DNA from: Micropruina sp.
Lineage (GTDB): Bacteria > Actinomycetota > Actinomycetes > Propionibacteriales > Propionibacteriaceae
NCBI GenBank assembly: GCA_016711205.1
Contig: JADJTM010000003.1
Location: forward strand, 535,671 to 599,670
DNA: 64,000 nucleotides
Reading direction: 5' to 3'
Below the pieces are notes generated by a model that did not search any database, had not been told where the DNA came from, and was given only the letters and a program-made list of their open reading frames with translations. Shown one piece after another: positions 36,484 through 45,052 of the stretch (the stretch's first letter is position 1; each line of letters opens with the position of its first letter). The position numbers and the translations under genes are program-made.

Positions 36484-36831
36484 GTTCAGCGACAGTAGGT
36501 CGGAATCGGACCATTCCGGATGCCGGGCCGGCAGCGTAACCGCCCGCCAATACGAGGCCCGCATGCCGACTGGCGCGCCGGGGATGGTCTCTACTCGGCC
36601 GAAGCGTTCCATCAGCTCCAGATGCAGCGGGGGCACCGGACCGTCGTTGAGAAAGATCACCTCGGCGTCGGGCAGGCGCGAGGCGGCCCGGACGAAGGAC
36701 GTCAAGGCGAGCAGTTTGCTGTAGTAGGAGGGGCGGCGCTTGAGGTTCTCGCCTCCGTATGACCTCAATACCAGATGCACGGTGGGAGCGGGTGCCATGT
36801 GGATCACCTCCGATAGAGGAAAGTGCTCTCG

Positions 36832-38085
36832 TCAGGTTTGCAGGATCGCCTCGGGGTGGCGTGGGTGCTGGCTGGCGCGGATGACGGTCGCGATCCAGAA
36901 CGGCAGGATGATCGCCTCGATAGCGGCGAACGCCCACGCTGATCCGATCACGCCCCAGAGCCAGGTCGCTCCCAACAATACGACCAGGATGAGCGGTCCT
37001 TTGAACAGATTGATACGGAACGTCTCGCGCGCCCAACCGAGGCCGTACAGTACCCCGGCCGGCCCGTTGGCGACGCATGAGAAGCAGGCGCTGATGCACA
37101 TCGGCAGCAGCACGAGAGCGGCGCCCTGCCACGAGTCGCCGAATAGCGCGGCTCCCCATTCCGGGGGCATCACGAGCAACGCGATCACGTACACCAAGTG
37201 CAGGAGAAGCAGTCCGCCGGACACCGCGGCGGCGAAGAACTGCAGGCGTCTGGGCGGCCAATCGATCCGGCGGGCAATCTCGGGGACGGTGAACTGGAAC
37301 GCCGCGGTGGCTACGATCCCCAGCGGCCCGAGCAGCACTTGGGCCGCGCGGATCGCGCCGACATCGGAAGCACTGGTGATCGCGGCGATCAACAGGATGC
37401 CGACCTGCACCGCGCCGAGCCCCAGGACGTACTCGGCCAGTAGGTAGCGGCTGAGCGTTGCCTGTTCGCGAAGCCAAGCGAAGGTCTTGCTCACGCGGAG
37501 CGGAACCCTCAGCAGGGCGAGCCCTGCCAAACCCGAGATGGTCGCTCCGATGCCCCAAGCACCGATCAGGAACGTCAGGGATTCCTGGTCGTTGAGCAGC
37601 AACAGGGCGAGCAGCCCGAACTGGACGATCGCCCAGATGCCGTCGATCAGGGCGGCCAGCCAGGGCCGTCCAGCCGCGAAGAAGGCCATTCGGCAGAAGT
37701 CCTGCACCAGGAGCCCGGGCAGCCATACGGCCAGCGCGATCAGTGCCTCGCTGGTGGTCGCTCCGGTGCCCTGGCTGCCCACCGCCACACCCAGACCCAT
37801 GACGAGCGCGATCGCCAGAGTCGTGCCGGCGCCCTGCGCCATCCGGTTGCGCAGCTCCTCGGTCGGGGCGGCGGCGAACTTGATCTGGAGGGGTTGGCCC
37901 ACGATCGACTTCAGCGCCGCGACCGCCATACCGTAGATCAGGAAGCCGATCGCGAACGAGCCGAAGCCCTCGGCATCCACCGACCGCGCCACCAGGATCG
38001 ACAGCACCACGTTGCTGAGCGCCGACAGCATCTGGTCGAAGAGGTTGCCGCCCAGCTTCGTGGCCAGATCCTTCGCCTTGCGCAT
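36832..38085 (-). CDS. Wzx-like polysaccharide flippase
   Basis: The ATG at 38085 follows AGGAGG by 4 nt and gives 417 aa. About 12 hydrophobic segments are visible, beginning LFDQMLSALSNVVLSILVARSVDAEGFGSFA, the usual start of MOP-superfamily O-unit flippases. It lies 33 bp upstream of the split GT gene and downstream of the CDP-sugar operon. It is the natural exporter for a polymer containing that sugar, although a flippase from another system could serve. Confidence 0.85.
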   Translation of the reverse strand: MRKAKDLATKLGGNLFDQMLSALSNVVLSILVARSVDAEGFGSFAIGFLIYGMAVAALKSIVGQPLQIKFAAAPTEELRNRMAQGAGTTLAIALVMGLGVAVGSQGTGATTSEALIALAVWLPGLLVQDFCRMAFFAAGRPWLAALIDGIWAIVQFGLLALLLLNDQESLTFLIGAWGIGATISGLAGLALLRVPLRVSKTFAWLREQATLSRYLLAEYVLGLGAVQVGILLIAAITSASDVGAIRAAQVLLGPLGIVATAAFQFTVPEIARRIDWPPRRLQFFAAAVSGGLLLLHLVYVIALLVMPPEWGAALFGDSWQGAALVLLPMCISACFSCVANGPAGVLYGLGWARETFRINLFKGPLILVVLLGATWLWGVIGSAWAFAAIEAIILPFWIATVIRASQHPRHPEAILQT

Positions 38086-38158
38086 GGATCCTCCTATGGT
38101 GCGTGTGTCGGCGCTCGCCGATGCTGTAACGTGCCGGACAGTGAGCCGGCCCGGGGCG

Positions 38159-39382
38159 TCAGGCTTTCGCCTCGGCACCCAGGATCTGGTCGGCGACGTA
38201 CCCAGCGATCGGCATGGCGGAGGTGGCCGCCGGCGACGGAGCGTTGGCGACGTGCAGCATCCGGTCGGTGGTGAGGAAGTGGAAGTCCTCGATCATCGAA
38301 CCGTCGGCGCGCACCGCCTGAGCGCGGATGCCGGCCTCCTCAGGACGGAAGTCCGACACCTTCAGCTGCGGGCAGTACTTCTGCACCCGCTTGAGGTAGC
38401 CGGGCCGGTACAGCGAGTCCCACTGCTCGGTGATGCCGGTGCGGAGCTGCTTGCGGGCCAGCTTCCAGAACCCGCCGAAGCGCACCATGTCCTTCAGGTC
38501 GGCGGCGTTCACGGACAGCTTCGGGTAACCCTCACGGGCGAAGCCCAGCACTGCGTTCGGGCCGATCGTGACGCCGCCATCCATCATCAGGGTGAGGTGC
38601 ACCCCGAGGAACGGCAGCGAGGGATCGGGCACCGGGTAGATCAGGGTGTTCACGATCGAGTTGAGCTCCGGCCGCAGCCGGTAGTACTCCCCGCGGAACG
38701 GGACCATCCGGAAGTCGGGTTCGAGCCCGGCCAGGGCGGCCAGCCGGTCGGCCTGGATGCCGCCGCAGACCACCAGCCGGTCGGCCAGCACGCGCTCACG
38801 CACGCCGCCGTTCTGGACGTCGATCTCGACCCGGGAAGCGGTCTCGGCGATGCCCACCACCGGGGTGGCCAGCCGGACCTCGCCGCCGTGGGCGGCGACC
38901 TCCTGCGCCATCGTGCGGCACACCGCGCGGTAGTCGACGATGCCGGTGGAACGCAGGAAGATCGCGCCCTTGCCGGTGATCGCCGGCTCGCGCCGGCGCA
39001 GCTCGGCCGCGTCGATCAGCTCGACGTCCAGCTCGTTGATCAGTGCCCGCTCGTGCAGCGCCCGCATCCGCTCGACCTCGAGGTCGTCGGTGGCGACGAT
39101 CAGCTTGCCGGTGTTGCGGTAGCCGATGCCGTGGTCGTCGCAGAACCGCCGGGTCCACTCCGAACCCTGCTTGCAGAACAGGGCCTTGCGGCTGCCGGGC
39201 TGGTAGTAGATGCCGGCATGGATGACACCGCTGTTGTGCCCGGTCTGGTGGGCGGCGACGTCATGCTCCTTCTCGATCACGACCACGGACGAGCCCGGCC
39301 GGCGCTGCAGCAGCGTCAGGGCCGTCGCCAGCCCGACGATGCCGCCGCCGACCACGCAGAAGTCGTGGACCTTCGTGCTCAT
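38159..39382 (-). CDS. LhgO-type FAD-dependent hydroxyacid oxidase
   Basis: The 407-aa protein has an FAD-binding Rossmann start (HDFCVVGGGIVGLATALTLL, VVVIEKE) and the L-2-hydroxyglutarate oxidase signature AHQTGHNSGVIHAGIYYQPG. It ends with SPAATSAMPIAGYVADQIL. LhgO oxidises L-2-hydroxyglutarate to 2-oxoglutarate and passes electrons to quinone. The ATG at 39382 overlaps the upstream oxidoreductase stop (ATGA), so here it is the last member of a sugar-nucleotide operon. It may oxidise a hydroxy-acid intermediate of that pathway instead. The substrate is uncertain. Confidence 0.85.
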   Translation of the reverse strand: MSTKVHDFCVVGGGIVGLATALTLLQRRPGSSVVVIEKEHDVAAHQTGHNSGVIHAGIYYQPGSRKALFCKQGSEWTRRFCDDHGIGYRNTGKLIVATDDLEVERMRALHERALINELDVELIDAAELRRREPAITGKGAIFLRSTGIVDYRAVCRTMAQEVAAHGGEVRLATPVVGIAETASRVEIDVQNGGVRERVLADRLVVCGGIQADRLAALAGLEPDFRMVPFRGEYYRLRPELNSIVNTLIYPVPDPSLPFLGVHLTLMMDGGVTIGPNAVLGFAREGYPKLSVNAADLKDMVRFGGFWKLARKQLRTGITEQWDSLYRPGYLKRVQKYCPQLKVSDFRPEEAGIRAQAVRADGSMIEDFHFLTTDRMLHVANAPSPAATSAMPIAGYVADQILGAEAKA

Positions 39383-40701
39383 GCGCGCGCTCCTTCGAGC
39401 TGCGGCGCCATCGCGTCCTGCTCGGCGCGCAGCCGGTCGGCCAGCCGGCCCTCCGGGAAGATGACGTCGTCGATGCCGATGACCTCGTCCACGGCGATGT
39501 CGCGCCTCAGCACGCAGCCCTCGGCCAGGCCGACCGGGAGCAGGCGCTCGGCGCGCTGCACCTCACCCTTCTCGCACTCGCCGTAGTAGCAGTAGCCACC
39601 CTTGGCGTCCAGCGTCTCGCCCGCCTCGAGCGGCTTCTTGGCCAGCGTCACGACCTCGACCCGGGTGCCCTTGCCGTCGAGCAGCGGCGCGATCGTGGCG
39701 TCGCCCAGCAGGGCGGCGCGGGCGATCGTGGACGGCACCTCGAAGTGGCACAGGTGGTAGGGCACGTAGAAGCTGTACAGCGGGCCCGTGCCGAGCTTGT
39801 ACAGGTTCAGGTAGTGGTGCTGCTTGGGGTCGTCGTGCTCGGCGAGCACGTAGACGCCGGGACCCGGGCGGGTCTTCACCACGTAGTCGACCGCGCCGCC
39901 CAACTCACGCAGCTCGTCGATGTCGTACTGCATGGTCAGGTCGTCGACGTGGCCCTCGAACTCGCGGCCGAGGCAACCCCGCCGGTGTACCGAGAGGTCG
40001 GCGGCGTTGGCCACCAGGGCCTGCTCGACCGACACCTTGGTGCCGTCGGCGAAGCTGGTCACCATGTGCACGTCCTGACCCCACTGCTTGGCGAAGCCCT
40101 CCTGCGTGGTGGGGTTGCGGAACCGGTCCTGCAGGCCCTTGATGTTGCCGGCGACCATCGGTCGCAGGCCGAGGCCCCGGACGAACCGGATCAGGTTCAT
40201 CTGCACGCCCGGCTGGTCGCCGTCCATGCCGGTGTAGACCACGCCGGCCGCCTGGGCCCGGCTGGCCAGCACGGTGCCCAGGGTGGCGTCCACCTCGGCG
40301 TTCATCAGCACCAGGTGCTTGCCGTTGGCGATCGCCGAGAGCGCCAGGTGTGCGCCGAACTCGACCGAACCGGTGGCGTCCACCACCACGTCGACGGAGT
40401 CGGCGGCGGTGAGCGCGGTGAAGTCGTCGGTGACGGCGACCTTGCCGGCCGCCACCGCGGTGTCGATGCCGGACGCATTGCCGGTGTCGGTCACCTCGGC
40501 GGCGTCGTAGCCGGCGTACTCGAGGGCGCCGTGCGCCTTGGCGGGAGTGCGGGCGAAGACGGCCGCGATCTCCATGCCGGGCACGGTGTTGTGGAGGTGG
40601 TTCATCATGCCCCGGGCCATGAACCCGGGGCCGACCACACCCACCCGCACCGGCCGGCCGTCGCGCCGGCGCTGCTGCAGCAGGGTGTCGGTGATGATCA
40701 T
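39379..40701 (-). CDS. NAD(P)-dependent oxidoreductase with SAF-like domain
   Basis: With the ATG at 40701 (ATGA overlap) the product is 440 aa. The N-terminal Rossmann domain has RVGVVGPGFMARGMMNHL. The middle part resembles homoserine-dehydrogenase-like oxidoreductases (VVVDATGSVEFGAHLAL, MNAEVDATLG, YTGMDGDQPG), and the C-terminal part (AERLLPVGLAEGCVLRRDIAVDEVIG) looks like an SAF/antifreeze-type domain. Proteins of this make-up are found in surface-sugar loci. I know no confirmed reaction for this combination. It probably reduces or oxidises a keto sugar or branched intermediate. Confidence 0.78.
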   Translation of the reverse strand: MIITDTLLQQRRRDGRPVRVGVVGPGFMARGMMNHLHNTVPGMEIAAVFARTPAKAHGALEYAGYDAAEVTDTGNASGIDTAVAAGKVAVTDDFTALTAADSVDVVVDATGSVEFGAHLALSAIANGKHLVLMNAEVDATLGTVLASRAQAAGVVYTGMDGDQPGVQMNLIRFVRGLGLRPMVAGNIKGLQDRFRNPTTQEGFAKQWGQDVHMVTSFADGTKVSVEQALVANAADLSVHRRGCLGREFEGHVDDLTMQYDIDELRELGGAVDYVVKTRPGPGVYVLAEHDDPKQHHYLNLYKLGTGPLYSFYVPYHLCHFEVPSTIARAALLGDATIAPLLDGKGTRVEVVTLAKKPLEAGETLDAKGGYCYYGECEKGEVQRAERLLPVGLAEGCVLRRDIAVDEVIGIDDVIFPEGRLADRLRAEQDAMAPQLEGARA

Positions 40702-41240
40702 CGCAGCGGCTTCCCGTCCCAGTCGGGCCACGAGGCGTCCTTGTCGGAGACGACCGCGACCTCGGCGGGCCACTCCAGTCCGAAGGCCGGGTCGTTCCAG
40801 CGCTGGCCGCGCTCGTGCTCGGGCGAATACTTGCCCGAGACCAGGTAGGTCACCTCGGTGCCGTCGGCGTGGGTCAGGTACCCGTGGCCGCAGTACGGCG
40901 GGACCCACAGGGCCCGGTGGTTCTCGGCGGTCAGTTCGACCATGACCGAGGCGCCGTAGGTGGGGCTGTCCTCGCGCAGGTCGAGGCAGCAGTCGGTGAT
41001 CGCACCGGCGGTGCAGCGCACCAGCTTGCCCTCGGCGGCCGGGGCGATCTGGCGGTGCATGCCGCGCATCGTGCCGGCGGCGTGGTTGAACGACGTGTTG
41101 GCCTGGACGATCGTGAAGTCGATGCCCTGGGCGGCGAACTCGTCGGTGCAGTACGAGCGGGCGAAGAAGCCGCGATCGTCGGAGTGCAGTTGCAGGTCGA
41201 CGATGAAACAGCCCTCGACCGCGGTAGGGGTGAACTTCAT
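40698..41240 (-). CDS. RmlC-like nucleotide-sugar 3,5-epimerase
   Basis: The 180-aa cupin has the RmlC family blocks DDRGFFARSYCTDEF, NTSFNHAAGTMRGMHRQ (active-site His), LWVPPYCGHGYLTHADGTEV and GQRWNDPAFGLEWP. The length is usual for the family. Because the operon starts with a CDP-hexose enzyme rather than RmlA, its substrate is probably a CDP-4-keto sugar, not dTDP-4-keto-6-deoxyglucose. It overlaps both neighbours by 4 bp. Confidence 0.85.
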   Translation of the reverse strand: MKFTPTAVEGCFIVDLQLHSDDRGFFARSYCTDEFAAQGIDFTIVQANTSFNHAAGTMRGMHRQIAPAAEGKLVRCTAGAITDCCLDLREDSPTYGASVMVELTAENHRALWVPPYCGHGYLTHADGTEVTYLVSGKYSPEHERGQRWNDPAFGLEWPAEVAVVSDKDASWPDWDGKPLR

Positions 41241-42268
41241 ACCGTCGCCACCTGCTTCCAGAACAGTTCCTTGTCGATCTGGCCGGTGTTCAGCAGGTGC
41301 TCGATCTGCTTGAGCCGGGTGTGGCCGCGACCGTAGAAGGTCTCGGCGTCGAGCGGGATGGTCTCGAACACGGCGTGCAGCTGCTTGGCGCCCATCGCCA
41401 GGTTCCAGTCGCAGGTGAAGCCGAGGGCGTCCTCGATCCGGTCGAAGGCGACCTTGTACGAGCGGTTGTCGGCGCTGGGCGGGCCGAACGACAGCTGGCA
41501 GCCCGGGAACTCGTCGGCGACCGTTTCGGCGATCTCGCGCACGGTGTAGTTGTTGTCGAACGAACCCACGTTGTAGTAGGTCGAATGCACCTTGTCGAGA
41601 GGCGCGTCGAGCACCGTCCGGATCGCCTTGGCGATGTCCAGGGCGTGCACCATGGGACGCCACGGGGTGCCGTCGGAATTCATCGCGATCACCTTCTCGA
41701 CCCAGGCCAGGCCGGCCAGGTTGTTCAGCACGATGTCGAACCGCTGCCGCGGCGAGGCGCCGAACGCGGTCGCGTTCCGCAGCGCCACCGGGTGGAAGTC
41801 GTCGTCGGCCAACTGCCACAGGTCGGCCTCGGTGAGGGCCTTGCACTTGGCGTAGGCGGTCTGCGGGTTGATCGGGCTGTTCTCGTCCACGATGCCCTCG
41901 GCGACGCCATACACCGAGCAGCTGCTCATGTAGACGAAGCGCTCGACGCCGGCAGCCTTGGCGGTCTTGGCGACGTGCACCGAACCGCCGTGGTTGATGT
42001 CGTAGGTGATCTCACCGACCAGGTCACCGGTCGGGTCGTTGCTCAGCTCGGCCATGGCGACGACCGCGTCGACGCCCTCGAAATCGTCCTCGGTGAGCAG
42101 TCGCATGTCCTTGGAGATGGTCTGGGGAATGCTGCCCAGGCCGTCGTACAGCCAGCCGTTGCGGTAGAAGCCGGTATCGACGCCGACCACCTCGTGGCCC
42201 TCGGCCACGAGCGTCGGGGCGAGCAGACAGCCGAGGTAGCCGTCGGTGCCGGTCACGAGAATCTTCAT
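41237..42268 (-). CDS. NAD-dependent sugar epimerase/dehydratase (SDR)
   Basis: The 343-aa extended SDR begins KILVTGTDGYLGCLLAPTL (GxxGxxG), has VYMSSCSVYG with the catalytic Ser and TAYAKCKALTE with the YxxxK pair. It lacks the GHTGFKG start usual in CDP-glucose 4,6-dehydratase (RfbG). The stretch VDTGFYRNGWLYDGLGSIP is distinctive. It would oxidise C4 of the CDP-sugar, with dehydration, epimerisation or simple keto formation as options. It starts at ATG 42268, sharing a base with the RfbF stop. Confidence 0.85.
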   Translation of the reverse strand: MKILVTGTDGYLGCLLAPTLVAEGHEVVGVDTGFYRNGWLYDGLGSIPQTISKDMRLLTEDDFEGVDAVVAMAELSNDPTGDLVGEITYDINHGGSVHVAKTAKAAGVERFVYMSSCSVYGVAEGIVDENSPINPQTAYAKCKALTEADLWQLADDDFHPVALRNATAFGASPRQRFDIVLNNLAGLAWVEKVIAMNSDGTPWRPMVHALDIAKAIRTVLDAPLDKVHSTYYNVGSFDNNYTVREIAETVADEFPGCQLSFGPPSADNRSYKVAFDRIEDALGFTCDWNLAMGAKQLHAVFETIPLDAETFYGRGHTRLKQIEHLLNTGQIDKELFWKQVATV

Positions 42269-43044
42269 CAGTTCCACACCTTCCAGGGCGCGTTGCCGCC
42301 GCGCCACAGTTCTTCCAGTTTGTTGCGGTCGTGCAGGGTGTCCATCGGGTGCCAGAAGCCGGGATGCTTCCAGGCGTTGAGCTGGCCATCGGCGGCGAGT
42401 TGTTGCAGCGGGTGCTGTTCCCACACGGTTTCGTCGGCGTCGATGTAGTCGAGCACCTCCGGCTCGAGGACGAAGAAGCCGCCGTTGACCCAGGCGCCAT
42501 CGCCGTTCGGCTTTTCCTTGAAGTGGTTGATCGTGGTCTCCCCGGAGTCCAGCGAAATGGCGCCGAACCGGCCGGGAGGCTGGACCACGGTCATGGTCGC
42601 GTGCCGGCCCTGGGTTCGGTGGAAGGCCAGCGAGCCGGTGATGTCCACATCGCTGACGCCGTCGCCGTACGTGAAGCAGAACGTGTCGCCGTCGAGGAAC
42701 TCCCGGACCCGGCGCAACCGGCCGCCGGTCATCGTGGACTCTCCGGTGTCCACCACCGTCACGCGCCAGGGCAGAGCCTCCCGGCGGTGGACGATCTGTT
42801 CACCCGTGGAGAGGTCGAAAGTGATGTCGGCGAACCGAGTGGAGTACTCGGAGAACCATTGGCTGATGACCTCGCCCTTGTAGCCGGCGCACACCACGAA
42901 CTCGTTGATCCCGTGTGCGGCGTAGATGTTCATGATGTGCCAAAGAATCGGACGGTTGCCGATCTCGACCATCGGTTTGGGACGTGTGCCGGTCGCCTCG
43001 CTCAGCCGGGTTCCCAGCCCGCCGGCGAGCAGGACGGCCTTCAT
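42268..43044 (-). CDS. rfbF: Glucose-1-phosphate cytidylyltransferase
   Basis: The 258-aa product matches RfbF in length and motifs: KAVLLAGGLGTRLSEATG with RPKPMVEIGNRPILWHIM (nucleotide and metal binding), FCFTYGDGVSDVDI, and WVNGGFFVLEPEVLDYI. It makes CDP-glucose and pyrophosphate from CTP and glucose-1-phosphate. It is the first gene of the five-gene run RfbF - SDR - RmlC-like - SAF oxidoreductase - LhgO-like. Confidence 0.92.
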   Translation of the reverse strand: MKAVLLAGGLGTRLSEATGTRPKPMVEIGNRPILWHIMNIYAAHGINEFVVCAGYKGEVISQWFSEYSTRFADITFDLSTGEQIVHRREALPWRVTVVDTGESTMTGGRLRRVREFLDGDTFCFTYGDGVSDVDITGSLAFHRTQGRHATMTVVQPPGRFGAISLDSGETTINHFKEKPNGDGAWVNGGFFVLEPEVLDYIDADETVWEQHPLQQLAADGQLNAWKHPGFWHPMDTLHDRNKLEELWRGGNAPWKVWN

Positions 43045-43385
43045 GCCGTACCCCGGCAATAGATGTGGGCATGCGATACACGCATAATGAACTCCCCCCG
43101 AAGTTACTAGAGATGGGCGACGTAACCCTCCCGTCACGTCAAACCCCTCCGGTCACGATACGCATTGCACGGCTCAGTCTCAACTCGGGCTCGCCAACTG
43201 GGATGTCGGCGTTTGTTCCGATCATCCCGCGGGGCCCGGTGTCCCAGGCGTTCGCCCCGGCCGGTTTCGGTTGGTTGGACCCGCTATCGCGGCAGAGGAT
43301 CGGTGTTGGGCATGATGGTGCCCGACAAAGCGTCCGCCAACCCTGGGATGCGGATCGAAAGGGGCCGATCATAGAGATTCGGTGC

Positions 43386-43913
43386 GTGCCGGGCCGGGCG
43401 GCGACAGCCGCCTGGGGCACCCGGGTCGCGGTGCTGGCCGACCTGGGAGCCGCGGACTTCCTGGCGACCGAGTTGGCGGAACTGCTCGCGAGCCCCGACG
43501 CCGACGCCGCGGAGGTGATCCGTCTGCTGGTGCCGGGCGGTGGGCGGCAGGTGGATGATTTCGCGGTCGCGGAGGAACTCGCCGACGGCAGGCTGCACGT
43601 GGTGCTGCGCGGGCGGAGCGCCTGCAGCATCGGTGGAACGGGTCCCAGGAGCGGCGGTGTGTGGCGCAGCCGGGTGGTGGCCGCCGCCGATGTCGAACTC
43701 TACGGTCCCGAGGGCCCGGCTTCGGCCGGAGCGCTCGACGAGGAGTGGTCCGCGCTGCCCGAGGGAGAGCCGGCCGTGTCGCCGGTGTTCGCGTCCTCGG
43801 TGCGGCTCCGGGTCGCCGGATCGCCGGATCGGGGTGCCCCGCGGCGAGCGTTGCCGGCGTCGGTTCGATCGGATCGAGCGGCGACCACACGTCGGCCGGG
43901 GACTGCTGAGTAA
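43386..43913 (+). CDS. Hypothetical protein, FHA-associated N-domain-like
   Basis: The frame from the GTG at 43386 to 43913 (175 aa) has coding character: WGTRVAVLADLGAADFLATELAELLA, FAVAEELADGRLHVVLRG and GALDEEWSALPEGEP. This resembles the N-terminal region of actinobacterial FHA-domain proteins in which a hydrophobic strand pattern and a VRG block precede the FHA part, but no FHA domain follows, so it may be a truncated gene. The start is uncertain and the family call is weak. The 340 bp upstream (43045-43385) hold no other gene; a small hairpin lies near 43312-43325. Confidence 0.4.
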   Translation: MPGRAATAAWGTRVAVLADLGAADFLATELAELLASPDADAAEVIRLLVPGGGRQVDDFAVAEELADGRLHVVLRGRSACSIGGTGPRSGGVWRSRVVAAADVELYGPEGPASAGALDEEWSALPEGEPAVSPVFASSVRLRVAGSPDRGAPRRALPASVRSDRAATTRRPGTAE

Positions 43914-43944
43914 CAGCCGGAACGGCCGAGTAGCCGCCGTCCGG

Positions 43945-43974
43945 CTGACGTAACTGGCCGGGGGTCGCTACACT
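43945..43974 (+). promoter_or_regulatory. Promoter for the LCP gene
   Basis: CTGACG (43945-43950) and TACACT (43969-43974) are separated by 18 nt. Transcription would start near 43981, about 45 nt before the ATG at 44026. Confidence 0.5.
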
Positions 43975-44025
43975 GGCCCCGGCCGACCGCCTCGGGGGGG
44001 ACGGATCGGGCCTCGGGAGTATGAC

Positions 44026-45036
44026 ATGCAGGACGAATCGGATGTCGTCGTCGACGATCTGTTCAGCCAAGATGAGGATGCACCACCGGAGCCGCGCCGG
44101 TCGCGGCGTGCGTTGCGGCGCTGGTTGGTCGTATTGGGCGTGCTGGTGGGGGTGCTCACGATCGGTGTGGGCTCGCTGGCGTCCTACGGCGTGCAGACGC
44201 TCAACACGGTGAGACGCGAGCCGGGATTGTTGCCGGTCGACCGGCCCACGGTGTCGCCGGAGAAGCTGGTGGCGCAGCCGGTCAACTTCCTGTTGCTGGG
44301 CATCGATAAGCGGGGGAGTGATCGCGGGCGCTCCGACGTGACGATGCTGGTGCATTCCGATCCGAGCCGGGCCAAGCTGTACCTGATCTCACTGCCGCGC
44401 GATCTGTGGGTGCCGATTCCTGGGCACGGGAAGAACAAGATCAATGCGGCGTACGCGTTCGGCGGCGCGCCGTTGGCGGTGCGGACGGTGGAGAAGCTGC
44501 TGGGCATCCAGATCGACCACGTCGCGTTGACCGACTTCGACGGCTTCTTCCGCTTGGTGGACGACCTCGGCGGGGTGACGGTGTTCAACACGATCCCGTC
44601 GTCGAATCTGGGGTTCAACTTCCGGCGGGGCGAAATCAAGCTGACCGGGGCGTCCGCGCTGGCGTACGTGCAGCAGCGGTACAACCTGCCGCGGGGCGAT
44701 TTCGACCGGGCCGAGCGGCAGCGGCTGGTGATGAAGGCCATCTTCGACAAGGTGGCGAGCGGCCAGACGCTGACCAACCCCGGGCGGTTCCTGGCGGTGG
44801 TGAAGCGGTTGTCGAAGTCCGTGACGGTGGACGACACGCTGACCAACGAGCGCATCCTGGCGCTGGTGCAGGAGCTGCAGCTCACCTCGGGCCAGGACAT
44901 CGCACAGCTCCAGGCCCCGGTAGCCGGCTTCGGGCGATCCTCCGCCGGCGCCAGCTACGTGAAGCCCGACAAGGCCGGAATCGCCCGTCTCGGCGACGCG
45001 CTGGTCAGCGGCCGGATGGACAGCTACAAGGGCTGA
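44026..45036 (+). CDS. LytR-CpsA-Psr wall-polymer ligase
   Basis: The 336-aa product has a charged cytosolic tail with an Arg cluster (EPRRSRRALRR), one membrane segment (WLVVLGVLVGVLTIGVGSLAS) and an extracellular LCP domain: NFLLLGIDKRGSDRGRSDVTML with conserved Asp/Arg, YLISLPRDLWVPIPG, KINAAYAFGG and DFDRAERQRLVMKAI. LCP enzymes transfer undecaprenyl-PP-linked polymers to peptidoglycan (or arabinogalactan-type polymers in relatives). Here it is the likely attachment enzyme for one of the neighbouring polysaccharides. Confidence 0.92.
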   Translation: MQDESDVVVDDLFSQDEDAPPEPRRSRRALRRWLVVLGVLVGVLTIGVGSLASYGVQTLNTVRREPGLLPVDRPTVSPEKLVAQPVNFLLLGIDKRGSDRGRSDVTMLVHSDPSRAKLYLISLPRDLWVPIPGHGKNKINAAYAFGGAPLAVRTVEKLLGIQIDHVALTDFDGFFRLVDDLGGVTVFNTIPSSNLGFNFRRGEIKLTGASALAYVQQRYNLPRGDFDRAERQRLVMKAIFDKVASGQTLTNPGRFLAVVKRLSKSVTVDDTLTNERILALVQELQLTSGQDIAQLQAPVAGFGRSSAGASYVKPDKAGIARLGDALVSGRMDSYKG

Positions 45037-45052
45037 CCCACGCCGTCCCGGC

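Larger units (their letters stand above)
34176..36798 (-). pseudogene. Glycosyltransferase-like gene split by an IS
   Basis: The N-terminal part runs from the ATG at 36798 (perfect GGAGGTGA site 5 nt upstream) to 36484. It starts TVHLVLRSYGGENLKRRPSY and ends WSDSDLLSLN. The C-terminal part runs from about 34836 to 34176 and continues as LNEDDYLFRPDAFTKLA. Removing the element and one copy of the 7-bp repeat gives SDSDLLSLNEDDYLFRPD in one frame, about 325 aa. NEDDYLF looks like the metal-binding site of a GT-A fold. The internal ATG near 34769 could give a useless fragment. The gene is therefore inactivated, unless the population is mixed. Confidence 0.88.

Noticed and set aside
38012..39586. 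Long plus-strand frames opposite the LhgO-like and oxidoreductase genes
   Set aside because: The antisense frames have repetitive composition and no domains, while the minus-strand genes have clear motifs and overlapping starts and stops.
41297..42448. 383-aa plus-strand frame opposite the SDR
   Set aside because: Shadow of a well-supported SDR gene; no ribosome site and no known motif.
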